Below are positions 25,766 through 37,093 of a stretch of DNA of 64,000 nt, piece after piece (position 1 is the stretch's first letter; each line of letters opens with the position of its first letter). The position numbers and the translations under genes were made by a program. This DNA is from Stomorhina lunata (lineage: Eukaryota; Arthropoda; Insecta; Diptera; Rhiniidae), in assembly GCA_933228675.1 (NCBI GenBank), contig OW121744.1:101911622-101975621 (forward strand), given 5' to 3'. The notes below the pieces were generated by a model. It did no database searches. It was given only the letters and a program-made list of their open reading frames with translations, and was not told where the DNA came from.

Positions 25766-26640
25766 CTATAGAAACCTTAGAGTACCGCTCATGTCTCCCA
25801 TGTTGAACCATCCTTCAAATGTTTTTCACAACTTTTTGGAATCTAATTTCCATTTATTCATTTTGCCAGCCATTGAAGCTGGTTAATTTTTGTAATATTA
25901 TTTGTTATTGCAATTTGAGAAAAGTGTTTTCAAAGACAAGTACCACAAACGCAAAAGAAAATTCTCTTAAAGTTAAAGTGTTATTTTTTCTAATTCGATG
26001 GAAAAACAAAATTAGAACAAAGTCAAAGAACTTAGTTTCCTCTCTAATTAGTGGCGGGAAGTGGCATTTTCTGCCCTAATGATTGTTGTCGTCGTCGTTG
26101 TCTAATGAAGTGAAGTATGAGAAAATTGGTAGCAATTTAAATAAAAGTCGAATTCTAGTTTTTGAAAGCGAAGGAAAAAGGGCAATGATCTGCACAGAGA
26201 GAAAATGAGGTTGTATAATTGAGGCTAGTGTGTTCTCTTTGATCAATTGATATCAATTTTTTACAGCAAACCACATCACTCTCAATACCACACGATACAC
26301 ATCCCCGTGGCAACTTGTTATATAACATCCCATACAACATGGTTCATTACAACACCACGGCAACATTCTGTATTAACCGGCGCCAACTGGATACATTATC
26401 ACCCTTAGAAAAATGCTGTATTCCCCCAAAGACAATAGGCACTACTCCCCCGCAACATACCCGCCGATACATTATACTTAATTACCCCATAGAGAAAATG
26501 CTACATGCCCCCCAGACAACGCGTCATCAATACATGATCCCCATACAACATCCTACTTTAAACGGGCAACATGCTACACTACCCCGCCGACAATATGCTA
26601 TATTATACAAGGGGATCTCGATGTTATGATCTTCAAGTGT
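25766..26640. other. Mixed sequence; degenerate CAACAT-rich minisatellite
   Basis: 25766-26310 shows nothing recognisable; the 86-codon frame at 25819 has no domain. From about 26280 to 26620 the sequence becomes C-rich, with irregular copies of CAACATGCTAYATT-like and CCCCGCCGACAA-like motifs, read as an old minisatellite. The 104-codon frame over it (26315-26629) is a translation of that repeat, and I do not call it a gene. Confidence 0.45.
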
Positions 26641-26644
26641 ACAT

Positions 26645-27300
26645 CTAGATTCATCCTTCATTGATTGCTGGCTGACACAATATCAAGCAGCATCACAACT
26701 GCCTCACGTTTATTCCATGGCCTTAACCGACAAAGGAGTTCCACAAAATAAAATACTCTTCCCGATCTTGTTATATAATTATGTTATCACCTGAAGCGGA
26801 GGACATCATACACCGATGATTGCACAATCAATGGCAGTGCTACTCATCGCGTTGACTGTGAAAGTGTCGCTAAAACTCAATGTCGAGTGTTAGCGGTATG
26901 AATGGAAAAACCTGCATAGCTTAAATAGCACACGTAAATGCAGTTCCTTCGCCGATGCCGTTAGAGGAGTCATACGAACCACCTTACGGACTTAGATCCC
27001 TACCTTATGTCATAACGCCGAGGAGGAAGAAACGGTTACTTGCTTCCTCAGTCACTGCCCAACCCTTGCTAATTTTAGGCATTATTATTTGGGTTACTCG
27101 TTTCTGCACGATCTATCTTAGCTGGCTCTTATTGAGCTATAGTTGCTTTGGTAGTCAAGAATATCTTCTTTTCTATCCCTTGGTAACAGATAACACAAGG
27201 GAATCACTTGCAAGGACTCAAGTGACGCGAAATGTGTCGCAAGCCACCTGCATAACCGAACCTACGCTGTTAAAACAGAAATGGCTTACGTGAAATCATG
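26645..27300 (+). pseudogene. Jockey/I-like LINE fragment, broken
   Basis: A plus-strand remnant of a non-LTR retrotransposon. Near 26730 the translation KGVPQNKILFPILLYN resembles the reverse transcriptase motif GVPQGGVLSP. It continues after stops and frameshifts to EEETVTCFLSHCPTL near 27027, the Cys/His-like C-terminal part of such LINEs. The C-terminal part and the 3' tail (GACTCAAGTGACGCG near 27217) align with the fragment at 34088-34545, so two diverged copies are present. Several stop codons and frameshifts make it non-functional. The clade is uncertain (Jockey or I/R1 type). Confidence 0.65.
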
Positions 27301-27470
27301 GTACCGCTAAGATGTTAAAAACCTCTTTAAATCGTAACGTTAGAAATACTAGATGGAGTGAAAAGAAACCTTCTATTTCTATTCAATATAGTCCACCCCT
27401 CGATACACTCATAAAGTTGGAATAGTTTCCAACTTTTTTATCTGCAAAATGCTTCTCCGTGGCGTCACTA
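27301..27470. other. No feature seen
   Basis: Short stretch between LINE and mariner relics; nothing recognised. Confidence 0.4.
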
Positions 27471-27471
27471 A

Positions 27472-27865
27472 TTTCTCTCGTGTACTGAATTTTTATTGAT
27501 TAGCCATCTTTTGAGGTTTGAAAGGAGATATTAGTCCCAGGAAGCCAAATCGGGCGAATATTGTGGATTCGACAGCTCTAGTTCTCCTTGTAAAAACAAA
27601 CTTTTTTCTCTTTGTGGAAGGCCGTTTTGAAGCGACTTCGGCCTTCAATCGCTCCAATAATACACAGTAATAATCGCTATTGATGATTTTTCCTTTTTCG
27701 AGGTAGTACATGAAGATTATGCCATGACAGTCCCAGAAAACCAACGACATAACTTTACCCAGCCATTTAGCCTTTCTCATTCGCTTCAGAGCTCCAGTCC
27801 ATTGCTGGGAACTCATTCTGTTCTCTGTTGTGTAACAGTGGATCCAGATCGTATCTGCAGATTAT
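27472..27865 (-). pseudogene. mariner transposase fragment
   Basis: Minus-strand relic of a mariner (DD34D) transposase. The 107-codon frame holds GKVMSLVFWDCHGIIFMYYL followed by EKGKIINSDYYCVLLERLK, which corresponds to the region around the second catalytic aspartate (W-D-x-x-G) of mariner. Reading upstream past the first Met, WIHCYTTENRMSSQQW continues the family pattern. Downstream, the expected HQDNAPCH segment is replaced by KFVFTRRTRAVEST, consistent with a frameshift. Terminal inverted repeats were not found, and both ends are missing. Confidence 0.8.
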
Positions 27866-28990
27866 TGTATAGATGCGTCCGAATCGACAGAACAAATTCT
27901 CTGGCATAGTCCCATGCCCCAAAGTCAGAAAATTAAGTCTCTAGGAACTAGATCCCACGATTTATGGGTAAATAACGAAGAACTGATGCATCATGGAGAA
28001 CTGTAGAGCTTTTCTGAAATTATATATGTTAAAGACAAAAATTAGCCAAGTCTGAGAAGGACCAATCTAAATAAATTCATAGGCACCCAAAATGTTCTAA
28101 AAATTAAGATAAGAAGGTGGGGTAAAGGGAAGCAGAACTAATGCAAATTTATGTAAAGACGCTTCCAAATCGGTAAAACAAATTCTCTCAAAGTCAAAAA
28201 TTTAAGACTCTAGGTACCAGATTCCACGTTTTATGAGGAAATCACGAAGAACTGATGGATTATGGAGGACTGTAGAGCTTTTCTGACAGTAGAGCTTTTC
28301 TAAAATTAGCCAAGTCTGAGAAGGATCAATCTAGGGAAAGTCATAGACAATCTAAATGCTCTAAACATTAGGATAAGAAGGTGGGAAAGAGGAAACTAAA
28401 ACTAACTCAAATTAATGTATAGAAGCTTCGGAATCGGTAGGATAACTTCTCTGTCATTAACCTATGCCTTAAAATCAGAGACTTAAGTTTGTATACACCA
28501 GAATCGAGAAATCTGCTACCTCGATTCTGGTGCATCACGTAGAGCTGTAGTCTTTCCCATATCTGGTGAAAATTAGATATGGTATAGACTTAAATTAGGA
28601 CAATATAAGGAGGCATTATAAATGCCCGAATCGGTAGAAAACTCTGTTATTCTCCCATGCCCCAAAGTCGGAAACATTAGTACCTAGGCAGTAAATTCCA
28701 CGATGAACTCCATAGCATCCAGCGAGACTCGGCTGGATTGGTAAACGGTTCAAATAGAAAACTATCTGTTATTCTCCCATGCCCCAAAGTCGGAAACCTT
28801 AGTTCCTAGGCAGTAAATTCCACAATGAACTCCATAGCATCCAGCGAGACTCGGCTGGATTAGTAAACGGTTCAAATAAAGATTGACCCGAAAGACCTGA
28901 GATAGACCAATCTAAGGTGATACATAGGCATGTCGACAAGTCGAGGTTTCAAAAGTATAGGACTGAAAATCGAAATCTGTCAAACTAAGT
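27866..28990 (+). repeat. Diverged repeats with CCCCAAAGTC motif
   Basis: A motif like CCATGCCCCAAAGTCGGAAA followed by CTAGG and TTCCACGA recurs near 27912, 28190, 28465, 28653 and 28775. A clear tandem duplication with a 122-bp offset covers 28637-28880 and includes AGCGAGACTCGGCTGGAT. A further diverged copy lies after the mariner relic (about 29935-30030), so the mariner probably inserted into this repeat. Origin unknown; possibly transposon-derived. No open frame of note. Confidence 0.65.
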
Positions 28991-29029
28991 TGTTAAACCA
29001 ATTGTTTTCATTTCAGTTCAAAGTCTGAC

Positions 29030-29870
29030 ATTGACGAAAATGGATCGCTTAAGTATCACACAAAGCATTAAAATTATACTACAAAAATGGTGATTCTGCA
29101 GCCACATATCGTACTTTAAGGGGAGATTATGGTTTACATTATCGTCCAACTACGCAAGCTATTGGCAAAATTGTGAAAAAAAAATTTGAAGAGACTGGAG
29201 CGGTTAGAAATATTGTAAGGAGTGTGCATCATTGTTTCGCTCGTTCCGCTGAAAATATCGCTACTATAAGTGAAAGTCTTGCCGAAAACGCGATTGTGTT
29301 GATTAGTTCTTAGGAATTAGGACTGTCTTAGGGCACATAATGGGTATGTTAATAAACAAAATTGTCGTATTTGATGTTCTGAGAATCCTTCAGTAATTGA
29401 AGAGAAGCCATTATATCCAGAAATAGTGCATTCTTTGGTCCGAAGGTGTGATTGGAACTTACTTCTTCGAAAACGACGACGGAACGACTTTCACCGTGTT
29501 TATAACCGACTTTTTTGCCTGCTATTAAAGAATACGACTTGGAGAATATGTGGTTTCAACAAGACGGTGCCACATGCCATACAAGTGACATTTCCTGGCT
29601 GCGTAATTTAACGTCGTGGTGATATCAACTGACCACCAAGATCATGCGATTTCATACCATTAGACTTTTTTGTGGGGCTACGCGAAAGACCGTGTTTATG
29701 CAGATTAACCTTTAACTCTTGATCACTGAAAAACCAGCATTTGTCAAGTTATGGCTGAAATACCGCCCGATATGTGTCAAAATGACCTCAAAATAATGAA
29801 TGCTTGCAACATTTCGCGTGGTGGACATTTAAATGGTGTAGTCTTTTACACATCATGTCAACGTTAAAAC
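29030..29870 (+). pseudogene. mariner/Tc1-superfamily transposase relic
   Basis: A nearly full-length but broken transposase on the plus strand. It starts at ATGGATCGCTTAAGTATCAC (29040), reading MDRLSITQSIKIIL. Pieces of the helix-turn-helix domain follow (TYRTLRGDYGLHYRPTTQA in a shifted frame), then FARSAENIATISESLAENA, GYVNKQNC, CGFNKTVPHAIQ (the position of the W-F-Q-Q-D-G-A-T-C-H motif), and a C-terminal MAEIPPDMCQ, NACNISRGGHLNG. Frames change repeatedly and stops interrupt it. The C-terminal part is related to the fragment at 42823-43180. I did not find clear terminal inverted repeats. Confidence 0.8.
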
Positions 29871-30044
29871 TTTTGAAACCGCAAAGTGGATAACGCGTTA
29901 AAAAAAATAATGTATAGACGAGAACGCTATCACACATTCTCTGAAATTCTCATCTGCTGAAAAGACAGTGACTTAAGTTATTAGGTAGTAGCTTTCAGGA
30001 TAAATTTCATGATATACTGCGGGACTCAGCTGGATGTCAACTTA

Positions 30045-31670
30045 AATTTTTTTTTTGTATTGGACCAACACTCAGGGGATGACCCTACATATGCATATGC
30101 ATTGTGATGGAACTAGGAAAATAGGTTGTGGGAAGGAGGATAGAGGGAGTAGTGTTTGTGGATATTTGATTTGAACCTTTGGATATCATAATTAGAGGGA
30201 AAGACTGATGCAGGAAGTTTATTCCACATTCGCACTGTACGGCTAAAACACGAGTTTTCTCTATAGTGCGTCGTGCGATCCACTGGAAAATCGACTACAA
30301 AAGGATGAACCCTTATAGAGTTGCGTGTGCTACGAAGAAATGTACGGGTTTCAGGAACAAGATCCCTAATTTCATTTGAGCACATCCCATTATAGTAGCG
30401 ATAGAACAGTGAAACGCAACTCACATTACGACGATGCTCCAATGAGGCAATAGAGTTGGCTACCCTACTGTCACCGATAAGCACCTTTGCCCTCTCTTGT
30501 ACACGGTCGAGAAGCTCCAAAATAGACTTTGAAGCACCGGCCCATACATGAGAGTTGTATTCCATTTTCGGTCGGATATATGTGGTATAGATATTAAGAA
30601 GATCAGTTGGAGTGAAGTATATCTTACACCGCTTTAGAAAACCGAGACACTTGAATGCTTCTTTCGACACTTGAAAGACGTGATTAGTCCAGCGGACATC
30701 ACACTGAATTTTCATGCCTAGAACATCAAGAGTTTCTGATTCCTCAATATTTATACCACCCATAATTACAGATGATGCAACATTGTTCGTAACGCGTTTG
30801 TGTGTTAACACACAACATTGGGTCTTTCGAGCGTTGAAATCGACCCTATTGAAACGACCCTAATCGGATATTGTAGATAGGTCGGAATTAAGCGTATCAA
30901 TCATGGTTTGCCTCTTGGAATTGATCTCCATTATGCTTGGCCTATAGTTAAATGAATACGAATGACAGATGTTGCTATCATCTGCAAAAGAGTAGATAGG
31001 GTTGGAAGTTTGACATAGAGGGTCATTTAGAAAAAAAGAAATAGAGTAGGAGAAAGAACGGAGCCTTGTGGTACCCCGAATTGATCTTGAATTCGTCGGA
31101 CGATATCCCATCTATAACAACTCTTATAGTGCGATCTCTGAGATAGCTCGATATAAACCGAGAGAAATTGTTACCTGCACCAAAAGCAATAAGTTTTGAT
31201 AGAAGTGCTCCATGCCATACTCTATCGAACGTCTTAGAAATATCGAGAGCTATAACTTTACTTTCGCCAAAACGGTGAATAGAACGGCACCATTTTTCCG
31301 ATAAAAAGGCTAATACATCACCCGTAGAGCGGCCCCTACGAAATCCATATTGCCGGTCGTTTAGTAGGTTATTAGACTCCAAATATTTAACTAGATGATA
31401 GTTTACCATACTTTCCATCACATTGGAAAGCGCGGAACAAATTGCAAATTTTCGGCGTTGCTAGCCTCACCTTTTTTGGGATTGGCGTTACATTAGCAAC
31501 CTTCCAACACATAGGAAACTCACCGGCGTGGTACACGGTGCTAAAAAGGTTGGCTAATGGACGAGCTAACGTCGATGAGCACTGCTTCAAAATCAGTGCT
31601 GGAATGTCATCTGGCCCGGGAGACTTATTTATGTTAAGTTTGTAATGAGATCCGGATGCTTTAAAGGCGG
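30045..31670 (-). pseudogene. CR1/Jockey-type LINE, 5'-truncated, reverse transcriptase
   Basis: Minus-strand remnant of a non-LTR retrotransposon ORF2. In protein order: KSPGPDDIPA (fingers, near 31600), KVANVTPIPKK, then after a frameshift NDRQYGFRRGRSTGDVLAFL, VIALDISKTFDRVWH (first catalytic Asp), then SFADDSNICHSYSF (the F-A-D-D motif, near 30985), and a 232-codon C-terminal part (30113-30811) with LGMKIQCDVRWTNHV and MEYNSHVWAGAS. At least three frame breaks separate these blocks, so it is inactive. There is no endonuclease domain, so it is 5'-truncated. The 3' end lies near an A/T run at about 30045. A second copy is at 45603-46585. Confidence 0.85.
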
Positions 31671-33078
31671 TTGATGCGGCAGTGATATATTACACAAATT
31701 TTCGAGGTATCACAATGGGCTAGACTACCACACCTTAACCTCAAATTTGATTAAAATTTATCTCAAACAAATTTTCTTAGTGTAGCTCTAGAAAAAACTC
31801 TTTGTATTCAAACAGCTATTAATTTAATGATAAGGAAACATATAATTTTTAAAGATAATTTTCCAAGAAAAACTATTTCCAATTCCTTTAGTTTTCCTAC
31901 TTCAAAAGAAAAAGTGCTTAAAATCATAATTTTTAAGGTAATTAAGAAATTTTTACCTTTTGTTCTATTTTTAGACATTTTTTGGGAGAGGGGATGTGGA
32001 AATAGAGATACTATTTTTTCCACACTTTTTTGGAGGGAAGTGATAGAAAAAAAGCATTTCCAGAACAATGCTTTAGCTTAATAACCATTTGAATTGGTTG
32101 AGTTGAAATTTCCATGGTCGTGTTAGTGATAAGCCTACAATGAATTGTGTTTATGACTTTAAACGGATAAGCATTTCCCAGAGATATTCCGTTACTAGGA
32201 AATTTTGCTTTTACACATACATTTATACGTATTATTATTTCCATGCAAATTGTTAAAACGAGTGGTAAAAGCATAATTTTTTTATTAATGCACAAATTCA
32301 AAAAAGAAATAAATGGAGACAATGCTGAGCAAGGCAAAAATTTTGGCAGATTTTTAACCAAAAAAAAAACCCAAAAATATATGACAAGAAACTAAAAATT
32401 GTTAGAAGGAAACAGCCGAGTTAACGTGAATATTAAAACAATGAAAATGGCTACCAAAAACCAGAGATAACACACACACACCACTACAATGGGTCTAGCT
32501 ATGAGAGTTTAAATGTCTGTTTATATCTAAGAGTGTATAAGTGTAATGAAACAGTTATGAAGCTCATATAAAAAGGAAACGGAAGTTAACAATACATTTT
32601 CATGTTTTCAAACAAAGATTTAAAATTACCTAGAATATCCATAAATTTTAATGTTTAAAGAAGCTAAAAGAAAAAACAAATTATTCATTCATTCATTCCT
32701 CTACACTTCATTTAGAGCTTCACGACTTAATTTTTAAGCCATAGCTATAGAGATAGAACCAAAGCAAATGTTGTGCCTCATTTAAAACAAAAAAAAGAAA
32801 AGCATTCGAAGCAGGAACAACAAAGCTGTTGGAAGGTATGAAAAGATGAATATTTTTGAAGGAACACATATAAAAAAAAATTTTGTTTACAGATTTTCTT
32901 GTTTACCTTTTTTTCTCGGTTTGTATGTAGTGGATGTAGTGGATTTTTTATGGTTTCCTTTTCCCCAAGCCTGCTGCTGCTGCTTAACTTTTATCTTTCA
33001 TTATTTTCTTGATGCAACAATGTATTACAATGTTAACATGTCGCTATCAGCAGCAAAAGTAGTAGAACCATGAAAACA
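31671..33078. other. AT-rich sequence, no gene supported
   Basis: No recognisable protein. Open frames at 31808-32361 occur on both strands without domain or codon signal. Short CA and trinucleotide runs are present. Nothing else seen. Confidence 0.5.
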
Positions 33079-33757
33079 TCACCACCATCATCATCATCAA
33101 CATAGTGCTCATCAGATTTTTAATAGCATTCTAGGACAGTGGTCCATTAATGGATAAACATTTTAAGTTGAAGGTCTCTTAGATTCCATACATTCTTCTA
33201 TCAGGTACACCGAACACTAATAGGCATAGGAGTTCAGTTAACTTCCCCTTTTTAACATTATCTTTATTGAGAACAAAAATTAATTGGAAATTATATAATT
33301 TTTCACCAAAGTAGTATCGGATCTTGTAATAACATTCCACACCTTCTAAATTCCATCTTAAAATTAGTGACATTTCAGTTTACTTATATTCATCCTAATA
33401 ATTATTGAGAACAAAAATTTATTTGGAGTTGTATATGTTATAAATTGACCACAAATTAATAGTATCTCAACAGTTCCAAATTTCACCACCATCATCATCA
33501 ACATAGTGCTCATCGGATTTTTAATAACATTCTATTGGATCACTGTCCAGAAGGTCTCTTAGGTTCTGTTCATTCTTCTATCAGGTATATCGGACGCTAA
33601 TAGGCAGAGGGCTTCAGTTAACTTCCTCTTTTTACCATTGTCTTTATTGAGAACAAAAATTGATTGGAAATTATATATTTTTTCACCAAAGTAGTATCGG
33701 ATCTTGTAAAAACATCCCAGCAGTTCTAAGTTCTATCTTTTAATTAGTGGAAGTTTA
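33079..33757 (+). repeat. ~395-bp tandem repeat, ~1.7 copies before insertion
   Basis: Copies begin at ATAGTGCTCATC (33102 and 33503, offset 401) and share TTCTTCTATCAGGTA, TCTTTATTGAGAACAAAAAT (33261 and 33651, offset 390) and CAAAGTAGTATCGGATCTTG in order. A CAT/CCA trinucleotide run opens each copy. The second copy is interrupted at about 33757 and resumes at 34928, showing that the RTE-like element inserted into it. Confidence 0.85.
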
Positions 33758-34927
33758 ATGTTTAACATAGAATAGGATTCCAAGCAACTTGATCTTCAGC
33801 GCTTCTTCTTAAATTTCTGACACCAAGTTTCAAGATGTCCCCTTCAACCTGATCTTTCCATCGGAGCTTTGGTCTTCAGTTTCATCCATTCTTACAACGT
33901 GACCCAGCCAGCGTAAACGTTTTTTTTTTAATACGCTTAACTCTGTCAATGTCGGAATATAGCTCATGGTTTAGGCTTTGTTTTTAAACTGCCTACTTAG
34001 GCCATAGAAGCATCTATTAGCTATTGTAATTTCATGATAATATCGTTTACTATTTAAAATTTGTATTTTCTAACCTCCCCTGTCTTTTAGGTCCGCACAG
34101 ACCAACTGGTCCACAGAAACGACCTGTTCGATATCAAGACTTACATAGGAAACTTACGACAGTAAGCGTTCTGCAATCTTGGTCAGCTTTCCGCACCATA
34201 GACTTCGCTAGGAGATTTAATCTTCAAAGCAATGACTACTGCAGAAGTTGTCACAACGTTGAGAAGAAAGAGACCATCACTCATCACCTCTGTCACCGCC
34301 CAGCCTTTGCTGATAGTAGGACCCTCCATCTGGGATTCTCATTTTTGCACGATCTATCAGAGATCGATTATTTTACGAGATTCGTAAAATAGGCTCTTTT
34401 ATTGGTGCATCCGACTGGCTCTAACTGAGCCTCTTATATACGGTAGATTCGAAATTTCACTTTTCTCTCTCCATAGCAGGAATTACAAAGGGACCTCATC
34501 TTGGATTCAAGTGATGCGGACCCTATGGTCTGCCTCCTGTCTAACCTAACCTCTTCTGTCTTTCGAGCGTCTTGTCCATTGATACCATCAACTTCGTTTT
34601 ATCTCCATTTACAGCCAGATCTACTTTGACAGATTCTTTTTCGATTTCCCCAAAAGTGGCAGTTACTGCTCGCAATGATCTACCCATAATATCAATATCA
34701 TCGGCATAGGAGAGTAACATGTGTTGTTTGGTGCATAGTGTGCCAGTTCTGTTCACGTCTGCATCCGGCATGACTTTTTTCAGCAGTATATTAAAAAGAT
34801 CACACGATAGACTAGCTCCTTGTCTGAACACGAGATAGTCTACACCTTGTCTAAAACCTCGTTTAGTATTGAATGGCTCGGAGAGATCTTTTTTCTATTC
34901 TAACTGCTGATTGAGTATCAATTAATG
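33758..34927 (-). mobile_element. RTE-type LINE fragment (interrupted)
   Basis: Minus-strand remnant of an RTE-clade reverse transcriptase. The upstream part reads GFRQG, SLSCDLFNILLKKVMPDA, LLSYADDIDIMGRSL (Y-A-D-D catalytic motif near 34700) and DLAVNGDKTKLM. After an interruption, ITIANRCFYGLSRQFKNKA appears near 33970-34040, then sequence resembling the C-terminal end (about 33760-33950). Flanking 13-14 bp direct repeats TTAGTGGAAGTT(T)A (33744-33757 and 34928-34940) look like the target site duplication. It is broken by the fragment at 34088-34545, and about 30 residues around the break are not recognised. Confidence 0.82.
34088..34545 (+). mobile_element. LINE 3' fragment nested inside the RTE copy
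   Basis: Plus-strand end of a Jockey/I-like LINE: SAFRTIDFARRFNLQSNDYC, then RSCHNVEKKETITHHLCHRP (Cys/His motif), then FSFLHDLSEIDYF and a 3' tail. It aligns with the copy ending at 27300. It is bracketed by 18-bp direct repeats with two mismatches, CTAACCTCCCCTGTCTTT at 34070-34087 and CTAACCTCTTCTGTCTTT at 34546-34563, a plausible target duplication. The nesting dates it as younger than the RTE insertion. Confidence 0.75.
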
Positions 34928-35035
34928 TTAGTGGAAGTTAAGTTCACTCATATTCATCCTTATCTTTATTGAGAACAAAAATTAATTGGGAATTATATAT
35001 GTTATAAGTTTTCCACAAATTAGATGCGTCTCAGG
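34928..35035 (+). repeat. Continuation of the ~395-bp repeat
   Basis: After the RTE insertion the tandem repeat resumes with TTCACTCATATTCATCCTTA and TTGAGAACAAAAATTAATTG and ends near 35030. It aligns with 33380-33470 of the first copy. Confidence 0.75.
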
Positions 35036-35075
35036 AAGTCGAGAAGCTTCAAAATAGACTTTGAAGAACCCTCTA
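35036..35075 (-). mobile_element. Short LINE scrap
   Basis: About 40 bp (GTCGAGAAGCTTCAAAATAG then ACTTTGAAG) nearly match 30507-30545 of the CR1/Jockey-type LINE. It is too short to be more than a scrap. Confidence 0.55.
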
Positions 35076-35144
35076 GTTCCGACCTTACCATAGCACTCAG
35101 CAAACGAGTATTACATTCAGAACCGATTATTACATTTACAACAG

Positions 35145-35455
35145 TACAAGTTGACAATAAAACTTTAACAATGACTTTAACTTTGATAATGACTTGCGTT
35201 TTGAATATTACTTGCACTTTTACTATGACTTGCAATTTGACTATGACTTGCTCTTTAACTATGACTTGCATTTAAATATTACTTGCATTTTCACAATGAC
35301 TTGCTCTTTGACTATGACTTGCACTTTAACTATGACTTGCTTTTTAAATATTACTTGCACTTTAACTATGACTTGCATTTTCACAATGAATAGCACTTTG
35401 ACTATGACTTGCACTCTGAGAATGACTTGAACTTTAAATATGACTTGAACTTTGA
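35145..35455 (+). repeat. Minisatellite, ~18-bp unit
   Basis: Tandem copies of a unit like ACTTTGACTATGACTTGC, with variants TTTAAATATT and TTTCACAATG. The run gives open frames on both strands (for example 35194-35430), made of the repeating residues T, M, C and L or V, I, K and Q. These are not genes. Confidence 0.9.
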
Positions 35456-35830
35456 CTTCGTCGCATACGCAGATGATGAAATAAAGCAAATAAGAGACAA
35501 TTTTTGGGCGCTCTCAGAGGCATCCATCAGAACATCGGTCTTAGGTGGTTTATGCACGACATTTTTAGGATTCAATGGCAGTATTAAGAGATTCTTGCAT
35601 GATCTTCTTTCAACTAGAATTGACATTAAAGTCGTATCATATGCAGATGATATGGCATTAGTAAAGTGGGTGTTTTCAAATACAATCACATAAATCTTTC
35701 AGAGGGACCTTCTTACTATGGCGATGTGGAACGATAACGGACTTGCAGTAAATTCTACATTCGGTTAACCAGAAGAACTGGAATCTGTTGCATCTAGTCG
35801 GTTCAAAACTTTAAAAACCTTACGGATGGA
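35456..35830 (+). pseudogene. LINE reverse transcriptase fragment (R1/Jockey-like)
   Basis: The plus-strand frame contains VVSYADDMALVKWVF near 35630-35670, with the Y-A-D-D motif of a reverse transcriptase palm, followed by WNDNGLAVNS after a stop, as expected just downstream in R1- or Jockey-like elements. An earlier FVAYADDEIKQIRDNF near 35458 looks like a second motif copy, so the locus may be a rearranged fusion of two fragments. It has no complete domain and is dead. Confidence 0.6.
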
Positions 35831-37027
35831 CGAAAGAGGGTATTTAATGTTTTCTCTAAGATCCTTGATATCCTCGTCTAATTACCAAAATCCTTATCTT
35901 TTGTGTGTAGATCTTGTTTCTATTAAGACTTTTCCTATAATAGAAATAAATAGCTTCCTTGCTATACGCAATACCCTTCAAAAATCCAAATTCTATTTCA
36001 CCCAAAATTTCTCCACTGTACGCATTGCATACACTTCCAACCAAGTGTATATTTGCTGCTGTTATCATCTCTCTTCTTGTTTTTTTTTTATTTTTTGGTA
36101 GAGTAGTTTTATGTATTCCTGCGTATGTATGTTGACAAGGATATGCTTATGGTGTAGTTGCATAATTTGCGGCTTGTCTTGTACAGAGATTTTAAGCGCA
36201 AGCAACAGCATCAGCTGCATATTTTGTATACACTTATGCACTCATCATCATCATAGTCATCCTAGTCGTCGTCACAGACTCATTGTCATACACATCCATA
36301 TCCACAAAGACACTGCACACTACTATAGTTATCTTCAACTCGGTACACATGCAATTTTGTTATTAAAGCAGTGGCAACGTTTTAATATGCATGTCAACCG
36401 CCATGTTCTATGGCTGAGATTTAGGTTAATTTGTGAGACATGTGAAAATACTTCATACACATTCTAACGTACACTTAGGAAGACTAGTAGCAACAATGAT
36501 AAAACAACATTGTAGGAAAACATAAATATTAAACAAAACAACAATATACAAAAAAAAAAGTTTAAACAAATGTTAACAACAAAAACTTAAAATTAAACTG
36601 TGTGCATGCGGTAACAACAAAAACTTAACCGAAAAGAGCATAAATTTTATTGAAAAACAAAAATTAATTGCTGGTGTTAAAAATATAGAAGAGATAGGTT
36701 TAAGTTTCCGGAACAGTAGTTTCCTAGATCTAATTATATAAGCACGTATCTATATTTATATTCAAAATTTAATTCTGATAAAATGCTTAATATTTCTTCT
36801 TTAAAATGAATATCTCGCTTTTGGAAGTCATTATTTCCTAAATCACCCTAAAATTTATTGAGTACAAAAATTGATTGCCCGTTAAGTTTATTAAGCAATT
36901 TAACTTGCTACACTTTTAGTAACTGCCAATCATTATCTGTCGCTTAACGAACACACACATTTTGTTAATCATCATTCAAACTTTAAAGTCAGCTTCTTAC
37001 TTCCTCGTTAAATCACTTTGATTATAT
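35831..37027. other. AT-rich intergenic sequence downstream of fand
   Basis: No gene supported. Open frames at 35826-36101 and 36111-36467 have no recognisable domain, and a CATCAT/GTCGTC microsatellite-like run lies near 36240-36280. Fragments like TTGAGTACAAAAATTGATTG (near 36858) resemble the ~395-bp repeat. Confidence 0.5.
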
Positions 37028-37033
37028 TTTATT
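37028..37033 (-). promoter_or_regulatory. Candidate polyadenylation signal of fand
   Basis: TTTATT on the plus strand reads AATAAA on the minus strand, about 60 bp past the fand stop codon. Other AATAAA hexamers further on could also serve. Confidence 0.45.
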
Positions 37034-37093
37034 ATATTCTTGAAATCTATGCCATAACTTAAATCTTTCATTTCCTTCCTCTAATAAATCTCT

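Noticed and set aside
26315..26629. 104-codon open frame
   Set aside because: It overlaps an irregular minisatellite and gives a composition-driven protein without a known domain.
35020..35489. Several overlapping open frames with TMTC or VIVKVQ repeats
   Set aside because: They are both-strand translations of the 18-bp minisatellite.
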